The notes under the pieces: model-generated
The model's input: the letters and a program-made list of their open reading frames with translations, nothing else
Told to the model about the DNA's origin: nothing
Databases searched by the model: none
In this document: one piece after another, positions 46,464-57,200 of the stretch
Position numbering within the stretch: position 1 is the first letter of the stretch
Layout: every line of letters starts with the position of its first letter
NCBI RefSeq assembly: GCF_019112545.1
Contig: NW_025064934.1
Coordinates: 1 to 64,000 of the forward strand
Source of the DNA: Guyanagaster necrorhizus
Lineage: Eukaryota; Basidiomycota; Agaricomycetes; Agaricales; Physalacriaceae
Length of the DNA stretch: 64,000 bases
Direction of reading: 5' to 3'
Position numbers and translations under genes: made by a program

Positions 46464-46921
46464 TGTTATGATTTTTCTCTTTCCTTTCTTGAATAACCCC
46501 TATTTATGCTTAGTCAGAGCATCTAGACCAGTGCTTTGGACTGTGGGACAGGCTTAGTCACTATAATAGGCTGAGTCTGCTATTGTCCTTCAACACAACA
46601 ATGACTCTCAATAACAGACAATACTCTTTTGTAGATAGTAATGATGCTTAAGGACAAAGAGCACTATAACATAGAAGCTCACAATTAGTAGATATATATT
46701 TAACTCAAGCCTGAACAGTATATAAGTAGTGTAGCTCTCACTGTATATCCCCAGCTTTGAGCTAAAGTTTATTCTTTTACCACTTCATCTCAAGCCAATC
46801 ATCTTTGGCCTTGAAGCACTAGATCAACAAGCACACACAAGTGAACTCTAGTGTGACTGTACAAACTTGATACAGTGCTAGTTTATCATGTGCTCAGATC
46901 ATATGCAACTTGGGCTTAACA
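46464..46921 (+). repeat. Gypsy 2 3' LTR
   Basis: Same length (458 bp) as the 5' LTR and preceded by the purine tract TTAAGGAGGGGGTAA. At the seven CpG-decay sites that differ, this copy has CA every time. Confidence 0.93.
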
Positions 46922-49192
46922 GGCCATGACAGGACTGCATTAGAGGTTTTAGACCATAATGAGATCAAGAAGTTTTTGAATGCACATTATATCTCTGCTA
47001 TTGAATTATATTGGAGAATCTTTTCATTTTGACTACATCAGGAGGAGCCTAATGTTGTTCACCTTCAGATTCATCTTCCTGATAAACAGCTTATAATATA
47101 TGATGAAAATGCCAGTCCAGAAGAGGTGTTAGCAGCTGCAGAGAAAAAGACAACTACTCTGTTACAATGGTTTGAGCTCAATAAGAGAGATCTAAATGCA
47201 CACCAATATCTATATCAGAACACTCCTGCTCATCATACTTGGAACAAAAAGATCTAAAATTTATGCTAAAGATATACTACTATTGGTATTACAATTGGTT
47301 GAATATATCAAGCTGCTCTCTCATCAGGTGAACAACTCTATCTGCAGCTTCTTTTGACTGCTGTCACCAGTGCTCAATCCTTCCAACATCTATGCACTGC
47401 AAATAATATACAGTGTGCTACTTTCAAGAAGGCATACATTGCTATGGGTTTGCTGGAAAATGATAATGAATGAAAGCAATGCTTAGAGGAGGCAGCCATT
47501 ATGAAGTCAGAAGCATAGTTGCAATCACTATTTGTAACTCTTCTTCTCTTCTGCCAGCCAGCAAAGCCAGACAAGCTAAGGAAAGAGTTTATAAAGAATA
47601 TTTGTGATGATTTGGCATATAAGCTTCACCAATGTGACAATCAAAATTCAACAGATGCTCAGCTTTATGATTTTGGTCTCTATCTTATTGATAAACTTCT
47701 TCAATCTCATAGTTGGCATCTTTCTGAGTGGATCCAGATGCCAGCTTCCACTATGAACTGGGTCACTTATGAGAATAATCCTCTTCTGACTGCATAGCTG
47801 ATCTATGATATTCCATCTCTTCAGCAATTAGTTGCCAACAATCTTCAAACTTTCAATGCAGAGTAAAAGACTGCTTTTGATATGATTGTTGACTCTGTTA
47901 CTCATAAGCAAGAGAAATCAGTATTTCTTCATAGTGCTGGAGGTGGTGGGAAGATCTTTGTGTGCAATACAATTGCTGCTGTTGTTTGAGCTCAAGGATA
48001 GATTGTATTAACCTGTGCATCCTCAGGAATATCTACAATTATCTTAGTCAGAGGTTGCACAAGCTATAGTACTTTTAAAATTCCAATCCCCTTATGTGAT
48101 GATACAATATGCAGTATTTGCAGAGGAACTCACTTAGCTGAACTTCTTTGCCAAACTTTTGTTATTATTTGAGATGAGATTCCTATACACAATCAGCATG
48201 ACATTGAGACTGCTGACCAGTCTTCATAATATCTGCAATAATGATACTCCTTTTGATAGAATAATTATTCTTTTTGGTGGTATGTGTACTTATTTTTGAG
48301 TCTATATAGATTAGCATTTCTGATTATTTATTTTAGGAGACTTTCATCAAACATTGCCAGTTGTTTCATGTGGACCAAAAGAACAGATTGTTGCAACTTC
48401 ATTTTGCCATTCACCATTATGGCTTCAGATCCAAGTCATTCATTTAAAGAAAAACATGTGTCTGAATCAGACTCCAGAAAATATCCAATTTGCACATTGG
48501 CTACTCACTGAAGATCAAACCATCTCTCTACCTGCTTCTATGTGCCTTTCTGGCTCTTCACTTTCTGGGCTTATCAGATACATTTATCCAAGCAATCAAG
48601 CAGGCTATTTTCAAGACTGCTTTTTTTCAGAATGAACAATTCTCTCTAGATGCAATGATGATGTTGATGAAATCAATCAACAGGTTCTGGATATGTTTCC
48701 AGGACAAGAGGCAGTCTATTGGAGCACAGACAAAATAATGGAGGAAGAGTTGGATGATCCTACTACTCTTTATCCAGTAGAGTTTCTTCAAAATTTCAAT
48801 GCTTCTGCATTGCCACATGCAAAGCTGGCTCTCAAAGTTGGATGTCTCCTCATGCTTCTCCACAATCTGAATCCAGCAAATGGCTGATGCAATGGGACAT
48901 GGATGATTCTCACATGTTTTTGTCTCCATGTTTTAGAATACTATCTTAGTGGCAACAGTGCTGGCAAGGCTGTTTTTATTCCACATATCACAATCAATAC
49001 AGATACAGCTGAACTTCCTATTGCATTTTCACATTGCCAATTTCTAGTCAGGCTGGCTTTTGCAATGACAATCAACAAGTCTCAAGGACAGTCAGTTACC
49101 TGTATTGGATTAGATTTATGTACTCCTGTTTTTTCACATGGACAACTCTATGTAGCACTTAGCTGCTGCACTTCTGGACAACAAATTTGAGT
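46922..49192 (+). pseudogene. Helitron Rep-helicase, C-terminal remnants
   Basis: The PIF1-like helicase unwinds DNA during rolling-circle transposition. Readable motifs: Walker A as FLHSAGGGGKIF (the Thr after GK is Ile), Walker B VIIWDEIP with Asp-Glu intact (about 48160), a GDFHQTLPVVSCG block (about 48331) and the last conserved block FAMTINKSQGQSVTCIGLDL, then GQLYVALS (48903-49190). Frameshifts near 47800, 48280 and 48640 and several stops break it. The open pieces 47519-47797, 48284-48511 and 48903-49190 are fragments of one protein. Confidence 0.85.
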
Positions 49193-49262
49193 TCTCTTTC
49201 CAGATACAGAAAAAGGTACAAATACTTTAAATGATGTATATCCTGAAGCTCTATTACACTAG
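46922..49262 (+). mobile_element. Helitron 3' part with PIF1-type helicase
   Basis: It continues the Helitron protein after gypsy 2: GHDRTALEVLDHNEIKKFL, then AIELYWRIFSF (about 46980-47030). The helicase part follows from about 47860. The end of the coding sequence is near 49262. The 3' terminus is not certain: TTGGGGTTGGCCCCAA at 49315-49330 is a perfect 6-bp hairpin of the kind found near Helitron 3' ends, but the CTRR terminus after it was not seen. CpG returns to normal by about 49450. Confidence 0.82.
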
Positions 49263-50955
49263 TAATATATACTTGTTTTTGAACTGATACCTCAAAATAT
49301 AAATAATAAGCTGGGTTTGGGGTTGGCCCCAACAAGGCAAAGTCCCATGTCATAGTCAGGTTTCCAGGAACAAAGGTACGAAGGTCCAGCAATCATGACA
49401 AAGACATGGGGCAGAAGCTTGTACTAACATACTTGAAATGCAAAGAGCCATGCTAGCCGTGCCATTTGTTTTTCAGGTGTGAAGGAAGCCCTCTTCCGAC
49501 ATGTGTACGCGTATCATCGTATTATCGTTTTGGGTGGATAACTTTTTGGCTGATTCCTTACTAAGACGAAAGAACAAACTTGGATACAGTTGTGCTATGG
49601 AGCAGCGGGTTGTCGCAAAGACGACAGCCTCTGAACCAAACAAGATATAAATATATCTGAGGTCAACTCCCATCTCGACTTTTCCTTTTCTCACATTTGC
49701 TCTCGTTTCTGTTTGGACGCATAAAATGGCTGGGAATTCTTTGACGATAGGAATTGTGTTGCATGCGCCAGCGCATTAGGTTCATTCGTGGTGATGGCCA
49801 AAGTGTTCGGCGTTTTCATGGGACCTCTACGTGCGTTATTGGGTGGTGAGTGAAATTATATCCACTGCAGTGATAGATATATTAATAGGAGCTGCAGGAG
49901 CATATCGATGAATATGTATACTCATTTGGGCGAAGGATCTTGGGAGTCTCTGAAGGTACAAGTCCTGTCCATTTGTTCCAGTGGTGAGGGCCTTCAGCTT
50001 ATACCGTGTGTATCGGATTTGGTTGCCAATGTATGTCAAAATCTATCCGAGGTGAAAATTCACGAACGTCGACTATACCTTACGTGAAGATGAACTCGCT
50101 CTTCGTTGAACACATACATCTGCTTATGTATGCGAAAGCTATAGTCCCTCAGCTGAACATCCCGAAATGAAGACGAGAATCAATAGTATCCGTCGTAACA
50201 ACGAGCGTATCTATCGAACTCATGGTATTTAAACTATCGAGAAGCGATGTAATATTTCATTTTGCTGGTTAGTTGTCCTTCTAGCGTCGCTTCATTCTCT
50301 ATCTAAAAATATCGCTTTAAAGGGGCGTCCATTCGTGTCGAAGAAATAACAATGAGCCTTTCTTGCATCGGTAGATGGATATCACACTGCTACGACAACA
50401 TACATATTCGATGGAACTCAGTTGCTGTACAACGAGTATATGCGCCTACTAGTTCGTCGTGGCTGAAAGATACCTTTCTACATTGATTGGACAGCGGCCC
50501 GAAAAAAATGCTTTTGTTCCTATGTATCGCTCTAAGCAGGAGGGATTGATCCCTAATCGTAAGCTGTGCATTTTCGCTCAACATTATGTGGTAATTAAAG
50601 CGTGGTCTTTTGATTGTTCACATAAACGGTATATCATTGTCATGTCCAGCGGTGGGTGTGCCAGAAAGGAAGCACAATACGAAACAATAATTGTCCGATC
50701 AACTGGCGCATCAATTGTCTTGTTGCATGTCCTTTGCTTATTTCGCCCGAAATGGCTTTGTGGCAGCCGAAGTCGGTTTATAGACCAGTGGTCTTCTCCG
50801 TCGAGGGCATCATACCACATCTCTTCGTCCCGGAGACGATACCTCGATCCCACCCTCACTTGTATTCCAATATCTCTTTCCTCTCTACTGATATCCAGCT
50901 TTCGGTACGTGCCTTTCACTGTCGTTTCTGCAACCTACTAACCCACTCTGTAGCC
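49263..50955. other. Boundary of the transposon block and intergenic DNA before the F-box gene
   Basis: The first 150-200 bases belong to the Helitron tail. From about 49450 CpG is normal and no transposon similarity is visible. No gene was recognised. An intron-like GTACGT...CTAAC...GTAG (50905-50953) directly before the ATG of the next gene is its likely 5'UTR intron. Confidence 0.55.
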
Positions 50956-52566
50956 ATGTCTGCAGCTGTCCAAGTCACATTTCAGATGCTCCCCGTCGAA
51001 CTCATCCTCAAAATCTTCCACATGACCACCTTCGACGGTACTGACCACAACGTCCCATTGGCTCTCAGTCATGTCTCCAGGGGCTGTCGCAGCATTGTCA
51101 GCTCCGAAGCGCGTCTCTGGACGAACATCAAGGTCGACAATCAATCTGCGGTCGGACACCCGCGCAGAGTGGGCGCGAATCCCCAAGACGTCTTTCCCGC
51201 ACTTTCCGTCTATCTCCGCAACTCCAGCCAACTTCCCTTCAACCTTTTGATTGAATATGTCGGACTCCCTCGATACGAAAAAGATCCGGGCTCGTACGAC
51301 TTCAGTGAACCCCGCACGGACGGCTTCACGCTCTCCCATGCCACTCACCTCGGCAGCATACTCGCCGCCCATGTGCACCGCCTTCAAAGCCTCACCGTCG
51401 ACACATTCTCCTGGGAGATATACACTCTGATCGTCAACCAATGGGCGGGCCTGCGCCTCCCGCTCGTCGGGAGTTGGAGCGTGAAATACGGCAACGTCCG
51501 AGATCTCTATTTGTTCAATGTCTATTCCGACATGTTACAATTTGATATCGGAGAGAGTGAGAATATCCTCACGAACGGTGGCGTTGCGAGCAGTCCGGAT
51601 GAACTGGCCGGTATAGGTGGACACTATTTCCCGCGACTGAAGCGTCTCCGCCTTTGGGCGACACCGCACCAATGGACCTTCTCTACAAGGAACCTGGTCG
51701 AACTCGTCCTGAAGAACATGCCAGAATCACATCGTACTACCGACGAGCTCCTGCGAGTGATTCTAGCCAACAGCCAGCACACCCTGCAGATCCTGGAGCT
51801 AAATGGTGTCCTTCACCCATGGGTCAGCCCCCCGAGCGCTCGCTTGTCCCTCCCCGCTGTTCACACCCTCAGAATTGGATTTTCCTATGTCGAGGAAATC
51901 GCTACCCTACTCCGCATTGCCGAATTCCCCGCTCTCACCAACTTGTGGCTGAAGCATCTACTAGCCCTCCTAAATGAGAACACGCGACATCAGGAGGAGA
52001 TGGCTGATATGTTCGACGCCATGGTGGACGAGCTGCCTTTGCGCCAGCTGACCGCGCTGTACATCGAAGCGGTGTCTTTTCCCAGGGAGAATCTGCACCG
52101 CATATTCACTTGGGAGGAGATACGCAATGGCACGGTCCCTCAGGACGAGTATCCCGACCCTATGCGATTCATATCGCAGCTCAATGCTCTGCAGTCGCTC
52201 ACACTTGTCCGACCAGACCCGATGTTCCTCCAGTCCATGAACTACTCTCCGCCGCGTTCGTTGCTATTCCTTCCGTCGCTCTGGAAGCTCAGGTTCGAGA
52301 CGTCGATTCCGACTGACTACTTGTGCATTGTAGAGTATTGGAGCTATCGCATGGGACTGCTAATGCATGCATCGGGGGGCCGGTACCTAGGGCCTGGTCT
52401 TGAGAGGTTGGAGTTGTTGCTTCCTGATACAGTGGACAAGGTCGGGCTGGCAAGATGGATACACAACCGTCGGCCGTATGTGCAGTCGATGGTTGTCGGT
52501 TTTCAGCCCGAGGATATTCCTTTTGTACTTGCAGAGGATGAAAGTGATTTTATGGCGGTAGATTAG
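50956..52566 (+). CDS. F-box protein with leucine-rich C-terminal part
   Basis: Single coding exon, 536 residues. An F-box lies at about residues 8-60 (QMLPVELILKIFHM, LALSHVSRGCRSIV, then LWTNIKV). F-box proteins bind Skp1 and bring targets to SCF ubiquitin ligases; the target is unknown. The rest shows irregular leucine-rich spacing typical of the large agaricomycete F-box families. The frame is open 100 codons further up, but I chose the ATG at 50956 because the F-box starts there and a good 5'UTR intron (GTACGT, CTAAC branch point, TAG at 50953) ends 2 bases before it. The gene marks the return of normal host DNA after the transposon block. Confidence 0.85.
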   Translation: MSAAVQVTFQMLPVELILKIFHMTTFDGTDHNVPLALSHVSRGCRSIVSSEARLWTNIKVDNQSAVGHPRRVGANPQDVFPALSVYLRNSSQLPFNLLIEYVGLPRYEKDPGSYDFSEPRTDGFTLSHATHLGSILAAHVHRLQSLTVDTFSWEIYTLIVNQWAGLRLPLVGSWSVKYGNVRDLYLFNVYSDMLQFDIGESENILTNGGVASSPDELAGIGGHYFPRLKRLRLWATPHQWTFSTRNLVELVLKNMPESHRTTDELLRVILANSQHTLQILELNGVLHPWVSPPSARLSLPAVHTLRIGFSYVEEIATLLRIAEFPALTNLWLKHLLALLNENTRHQEEMADMFDAMVDELPLRQLTALYIEAVSFPRENLHRIFTWEEIRNGTVPQDEYPDPMRFISQLNALQSLTLVRPDPMFLQSMNYSPPRSLLFLPSLWKLRFETSIPTDYLCIVEYWSYRMGLLMHASGGRYLGPGLERLELLLPDTVDKVGLARWIHNRRPYVQSMVVGFQPEDIPFVLAEDESDFMAVD

Positions 52567-52820
52567 TTCATCATCTGCGGGCTTTTCTTGCTATGTATTT
52601 CTATCACTGTCTTTTTCCCAGTATGGCTACTATCAAACTTGGATTCATGCTGCTATCGTAGTATCTCACAAGCTACGTCATCACTGTCAACATGAGTCTA
52701 TGATAATGATGCCTTCCAATCCCTCGGCCCTCGTGCACGGGCCTCATGAGTATAAAAGATCAGCCGTGTTTGTTCTTTCTCTCCGTCGCCTCTTTCTTCC
52801 CCACCATCTATACCGTGCTC
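52567..52820 (+). promoter_or_regulatory. Promoter region with strong TATA box
   Basis: TATAAAAG at 52751-52758 lies 63 bases before the ATG at 52821. A pyrimidine-rich tract (TCTTTCTCTCCGTCGCCTC) between them is typical of strongly expressed fungal genes. The first part of the stretch should hold the terminator of the F-box gene. Confidence 0.6.
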
Positions 52821-53007
52821 ATGAACGCCTCGGTCGCTGACATGGAACAATCAATCTCTTGGCTTACTGCCGGCTCATGGGTCCCACCGTTCAAGTAAGT
52901 ATATTATGCTCATGATGATGCTCTGGTATCCATATAGTACCCCCACCCCCGCTCCAGCAGACACTGCACTCTCACTCGGTGACACTCGCCCACTAAACTC
53001 AGTCTAA
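52821..53007 (+). CDS. Possible small peptide gene (47 residues, one intron)
   Basis: ATG at 52821. Exon 1 (52821-52894) and exon 2 (52938-53007) join in frame if a 43-base intron GTAAGT...ATATAG is removed. The product is MNASVADMEQSISWLTAGSW, then VPPFNTPTPAPADTALSLGD and TRPLNSV. Without splicing only 25 residues are coded. There is no signal peptide, no C-terminal CaaX box (so not a classic mushroom pheromone) and no family I recognise. The strong TATA box and pyrimidine tract support transcription. The intron is at the short end for fungi. It could also be a transcribed non-coding gene. Confidence 0.4.
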
Positions 53008-53148
53008 TAAGTCCAAACAATATAACACGTAGCAAATTCCAACGTGCAGTTCATCACCTTTCTGGCCGCAAAAAAAAAATTAGGAACGATAACAAAAAAT
53101 CCCCATAACAAAACCATACCCACCTTCAAGCTTCAATCTCAGCAGTAA

Positions 53149-53748
53149 CTACCCCACCCGACGACGAAACTTCTTCACAAATTCAAACTGCGGTCCGGTC
53201 TCGGGACTGTGCGGATACCGCGTATGCTTCTCGACGGACCGCCACTCCTCCGCAATGATCATCAGGGCCTCTTCCCCGTCTCTTGCTACACCACTCTGCA
53301 CCAGCCAACAGCCGATCACCATCCCTGTTCGCCCGATGCCGCCCCGGCAGTGGACCGCACAGATCCTCCCCCGCTCTTCATTATCCCGCAGGACGTCCAT
53401 CACGCGATGCATGTACCCCACACTGTCTGGCAGGGACCTGTCGCGTATGGGGAACCGCTTGTATTCAATGGTTGTGGGATCCACCCCCAGTAGCGTCGCC
53501 CGTGCACAGAGTATGTGCGTGTAAGGCTTTAGCTCGTCGCGCTCGGTGAGGTCGATGAACGTCCGCACGCCCGCTGCGAGCAGGGCGTCAAGCTTGGGCT
53601 TACACGGAGCCAGGGGTGTCCATGGGTATTCGCACGCGATGAGGAAAGGTGTGGCCCAGTAGGAATTGGGTATCGGTCGTGGTCGGACAGCAGTGATGGC
53701 CAAAGGGCGTGATTCGTCTTTTGAATGGAAGTTGTGAGTGGAAAGCAT
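53149..53748 (-). CDS. Dual-specificity / tyrosine protein phosphatase
   Basis: Single exon, 199 residues. The phosphatase loop HCRGGIGRTG has catalytic Cys134 and Arg140. Asp103 in FPIRDRSLPD is the likely general acid. A TFIDLTERDEL block and EWRSVEKHTRYPHSPET also fit small cysteine-dependent phosphatases. These enzymes remove phosphate from Tyr (and often Ser/Thr) or from non-protein substrates; the substrate here is unknown. It has no signal or membrane segment, so it is likely cytosolic. It is convergent with the small peptide gene, about 140 bases apart. Confidence 0.88.
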   Translation of the reverse strand: MLSTHNFHSKDESRPLAITAVRPRPIPNSYWATPFLIACEYPWTPLAPCKPKLDALLAAGVRTFIDLTERDELKPYTHILCARATLLGVDPTTIEYKRFPIRDRSLPDSVGYMHRVMDVLRDNEERGRICAVHCRGGIGRTGMVIGCWLVQSGVARDGEEALMIIAEEWRSVEKHTRYPHSPETGPQFEFVKKFRRRVG

Positions 53749-54280
53749 AGCTTCGCAAAAAAATGGGGATTACTAGGGAACCGAGTGTGTCCAATTCTTA
53801 TACTAATATACTAATATCTCGATTTTGGTCGTGTGACAGGTCAAACGCAAGGGATGCTTTTTTTTACTCGTATTCAGTACTGCCGCAGCGTGTACGTCGT
53901 GCCACGAAACGCGTGACTACCATGCGGTCCAATGGTAAAAACATGCTTCATTCTACAGGCCCACGCATTTTTTGTGACTTGAAACACGTGGTTTCCTCGT
54001 CAAATAAGAGGACGCAATACATTCGGTCTACGAACAAGTTTACATTTCGAAATCTTTACAACAAAACTTCTACACACAGTTGTTCTACACACAGCGATCC
54101 GCGTCCGAAAACAAACAGGTATAGCGAGGATAGTAGTATGAGCAACATACAACATCAGGAAGCATTAAGATCGTAAAAGCACAGAGGAGAACCAACTGGC
54201 AACGGATCCGACACCTCGTGTTCAAGAAGATATTTCATCCGTTAAGCAGTCGGTGAAGCAAAAGGATAGCCAAATATCTC
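53749..54280. other. Intergenic DNA between phosphatase and large gene
   Basis: Contains the promoter of the phosphatase and the 3' end region of the large gene. No further gene was recognised. The plus-strand open frame at 53763-54176 has no domain. Confidence 0.5.
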
Positions 54281-57200
54281 TTAGAGCCTGACATGTCGGG
54301 CAGGCGTTGGCCGACCTTTCGGACGAGGCCTGCTGAGCCTCAGAGAATCGCCTCGCCTACATGAGCAAATCAGACCCAACAACAAAAAGAAAAGCAAGAG
54401 AACGAATCTCACTTCATGTTCGTCTTTGGTGTATTCTCCTTCAACCCGGTCGAAGTCTTCCCATTCCTCTTTGCCCATCCGATAGCAGTACGCCTAGCAG
54501 CCGACCCTACACGAGGACGAGTAGCCGCCACACCCCACATGGTCTCCTGCTTAGGCTCGTCAATCGAAGGACTAAACGGCTTAGAAGCCGATGGAGCGTT
54601 GGCATGTGGCGCGATATCCCCGAGCGGAGAGCTTGTGGCGTTCCGATATACATCCTCTTGCTTCGTGATGAGCGGGGATGCAGCAGCTGCTTTCAGCACT
54701 CTCGTCGAGGGATAGGGCGAAGCCCTCGAAGATGTGCGGGAACGGACACGCTTTGGTCGGAGCTCCGAGGGTAGCGGCCCGTAGTTCTGGACGGAATGTT
54801 CTAGCAGCGCTTGCATGCCGGCAGGATGTGTTGGCGGATCAAAGCCTACGAAAAGTCAGAACCTATACACTCGTCATGCGGATACACTTACATTGCAATG
54901 CAAACAACGAAAAAGGCGTGTCAACCCATACGCGTTTGCTCTCCGTTACCGCAGATTCCGCTTCATCACGCAGCTCGTAGTACCTCCTCAGAGCAACGAT
55001 CCCGCGTTCATCATCCCGTGTAGCGGTAGCAGAGTGAATAGATGCAGTGTCTTCATCTACAACAAAGACCGGCTGGATGGCAGCATGACTGCTGGCTTTC
55101 TGCTTGTCGGGAGAAGACATTGGGGTTGCCTCTTCTTGGATCGTCTCGTAAACCGACGACCGCGAGGTTGGAGCATGTGAAAAGCGTTGACGGTGACCAT
55201 GTCCCCGCGCTCGAGCACGAACTCTATTGTGCTGCACACTGGACATGGGATGGGTGGCATTGGTGAGCGCAGCATTGATCTCTTCAAGATCGATGCTCGA
55301 CTGCGATCCTTCCGACATCGATGATCCGTCAGCAGGTGACAGCGGTGGTGTGTCAGATCCAGATGTTCCGGAATTCGAAGTACATGTGCTGGAGCATGAC
55401 CGAGATAGAGGCTCAGGTTTAGTGCAGACGGTCGCGCCGACTAAGAACAGGCGGACATCAGACAAGACATGCGATCTCGCAGAGTAACTTACAAGAAAAG
55501 GACATATCCTCCCCGTCGGCAATGAGACAGCTTTCCTCCAAGCTATGCCTATCCAAAAGTCCCTGCTGAGCTCGGATCATTCGCTCTTCTCCAAACTTTG
55601 TAGACTCGGCAGTAGAGGCAATCGATGGCTTCATGACGATTCGAGCTTTAACTGCACCACCCTCTTCCACGTCGCCTTTCATTCGGAACTCTGAATGTTT
55701 TCTCTTCTCGACACGTATACAGGGTGACTTGTCGATATCCATAATCGATCCAATGGACTCTCTTCGTTCATGATGTCCTCCTCCAAGCATCTAAAGAGAT
55801 ACGGTTGTTAGCGATCTTTATCAATCAATATACGAAACCGAGCCTACGCTGATCATTGTATCATCTTCTCTGGGTCTATACGCAATTCTTGCATTCATAC
55901 TCGGAACTGATGGCGGACGGAACACCGGCGGTGCAAGATGTCCCCTTTGACGTCCATACTCGTACCCATGCCCAAATGGCGATTCTTCAGTCTCACTCGA
56001 CCCGATGCCGGTATGATCAAACAACGAATCCACTGCTTCGGACCTAGGGCTACCGACATCCATGGTCGAGTCAAACGAAGACTTTACACTCTCTGAAGGT
56101 GACGCAAAAATAGACGTTAACACCTCGTGAGGAGCGGTATCGAACATCTTGTCTCCAACACCCGGCCGCCCCAAATGCATCGCCGGAGAAAATTCACTTG
56201 CAGCCGAATCCTGAGATCGATGGTTGTGCCTCGCCCAAGCGGCCCTTCCAGCATTTGCACCACGTATCGCATGCAAATTCCCAACCGAGCTCATACCGTT
56301 CATCGAGTCATCCAGTCTGTGGCCACCGCCAAAGCCGATGCCAAAACTGCGATTGTAGCGGCTACTGGGGGGAAATTGGGACGAGATAGAGAAATTCGAC
56401 TCATTTCGACGGCCAGAAGGCTTGAAGTAGAAACTGGATGCATCACTGTCGACTCTCCTCCGCCTGGGAAGGAACGCGAATGCATCATCCACGCTCATTG
56501 ACATTGACGCCAATAGACTCTCCGAAGACGGCCTCTCCTGCAAGCTCGGAAGGCCACAGTCACCATAATAGGATGGGTCAACGACTCCAGGGTTGGCAAC
56601 ACGTCCGTAGGATGAGACTGAAGCGAAGCCCATCGCCGGTTCATACCTATTGGGCTTGCTATACGCCGCAGCAGAAGGAGGATAGAATGTGGGTCGATCA
56701 TCGGGAAACTCAAAGCCCCTCCTTACTTCCTCAAAGGAGTCAAGGCCGGTGAAACTAGACCCAGAAGTATTTCTTGAGTGTCCTCCAGTTGGCCTCTTCG
56801 ATGACGAGTCTGAGTTCACCCACGCGCGGGGCACTTCGGACACTTCGGCGAGGATGGACTTGCGAACGGAGTCATCCTTCATGTAGCTACCCATGGACAG
56901 TGAACGAGCATGTGCAGGCGGGGGGATGATATCAGATAGCGTCATTGGTTTCTCCCTTTCCTCTGAAATGGGAGGGGAAGAGCTCGAACCTCCGAATTTG
57001 AACTTGTTGGGTTCGCCGTCGGGCGGATGCGAACCTGAAGACGAGGGGCTCTTGAACTTGCCGCACCCAGCTCGACCGGACTTCTCATCGGTGAGGCTGT
57101 CTGTCGCAGACAAAAGAGTGGGTTGCTTCATATCGCGGACCTGCGAGGTGGTGTACATGTCGAAGGAAGATCTGCTCTTCGACAGTTCTTCATGCGAGGC

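Larger units (their letters stand above)
27149..46921 (+). mobile_element. Gypsy element 2: chromodomain Ty3/gypsy retrotransposon inside the Helitron, with three nested LTR insertions
   Basis: LTRs of 458 bp each (27149-27606 and 46464-46921) bound the element. Target duplications GGTCA (27144-27148) and GGCCA (46922-46926) differ by one C/T change. The Helitron protein reads straight across (YIYKGH / GHDRTALEVLD). The order is primer site, gag, protease, RT, RNase H, integrase, chromodomain, purine tract. It is interrupted by gypsy 3 (33273-43175) and solo LTRs at 43403-43821 and 44233-44704. Without these it is about 9 kb. It is full of stops. Confidence 0.92.

Noticed and set aside
27149..46921. 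Proof of RIP from strand-coherent CpG decay
   Set aside because: Seven coherent sites in one LTR pair are suggestive, but gypsy 1 shows a mixture, so it is kept as a hypothesis only.
113..49262. Two independent Helitrons
   Set aside because: The protein junction at the two pogo ends is exact to the codon, so one split element is simpler.
50656..50955. Extra 100 N-terminal residues in front of the F-box protein
   Set aside because: Low-complexity, not F-box like, and it overlaps a well-formed intron with a CTAAC branch point. The ATG at 50956 fits the domain better.
52821..53007. Mushroom pheromone or cyclic-peptide precursor
   Set aside because: No CaaX end, and the leader does not match known precursor families. 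Left as unknown.
53763..54176. 137-residue plus-strand open frame
   Set aside because: No domain and no promoter or splice evidence; lies over the phosphatase promoter.
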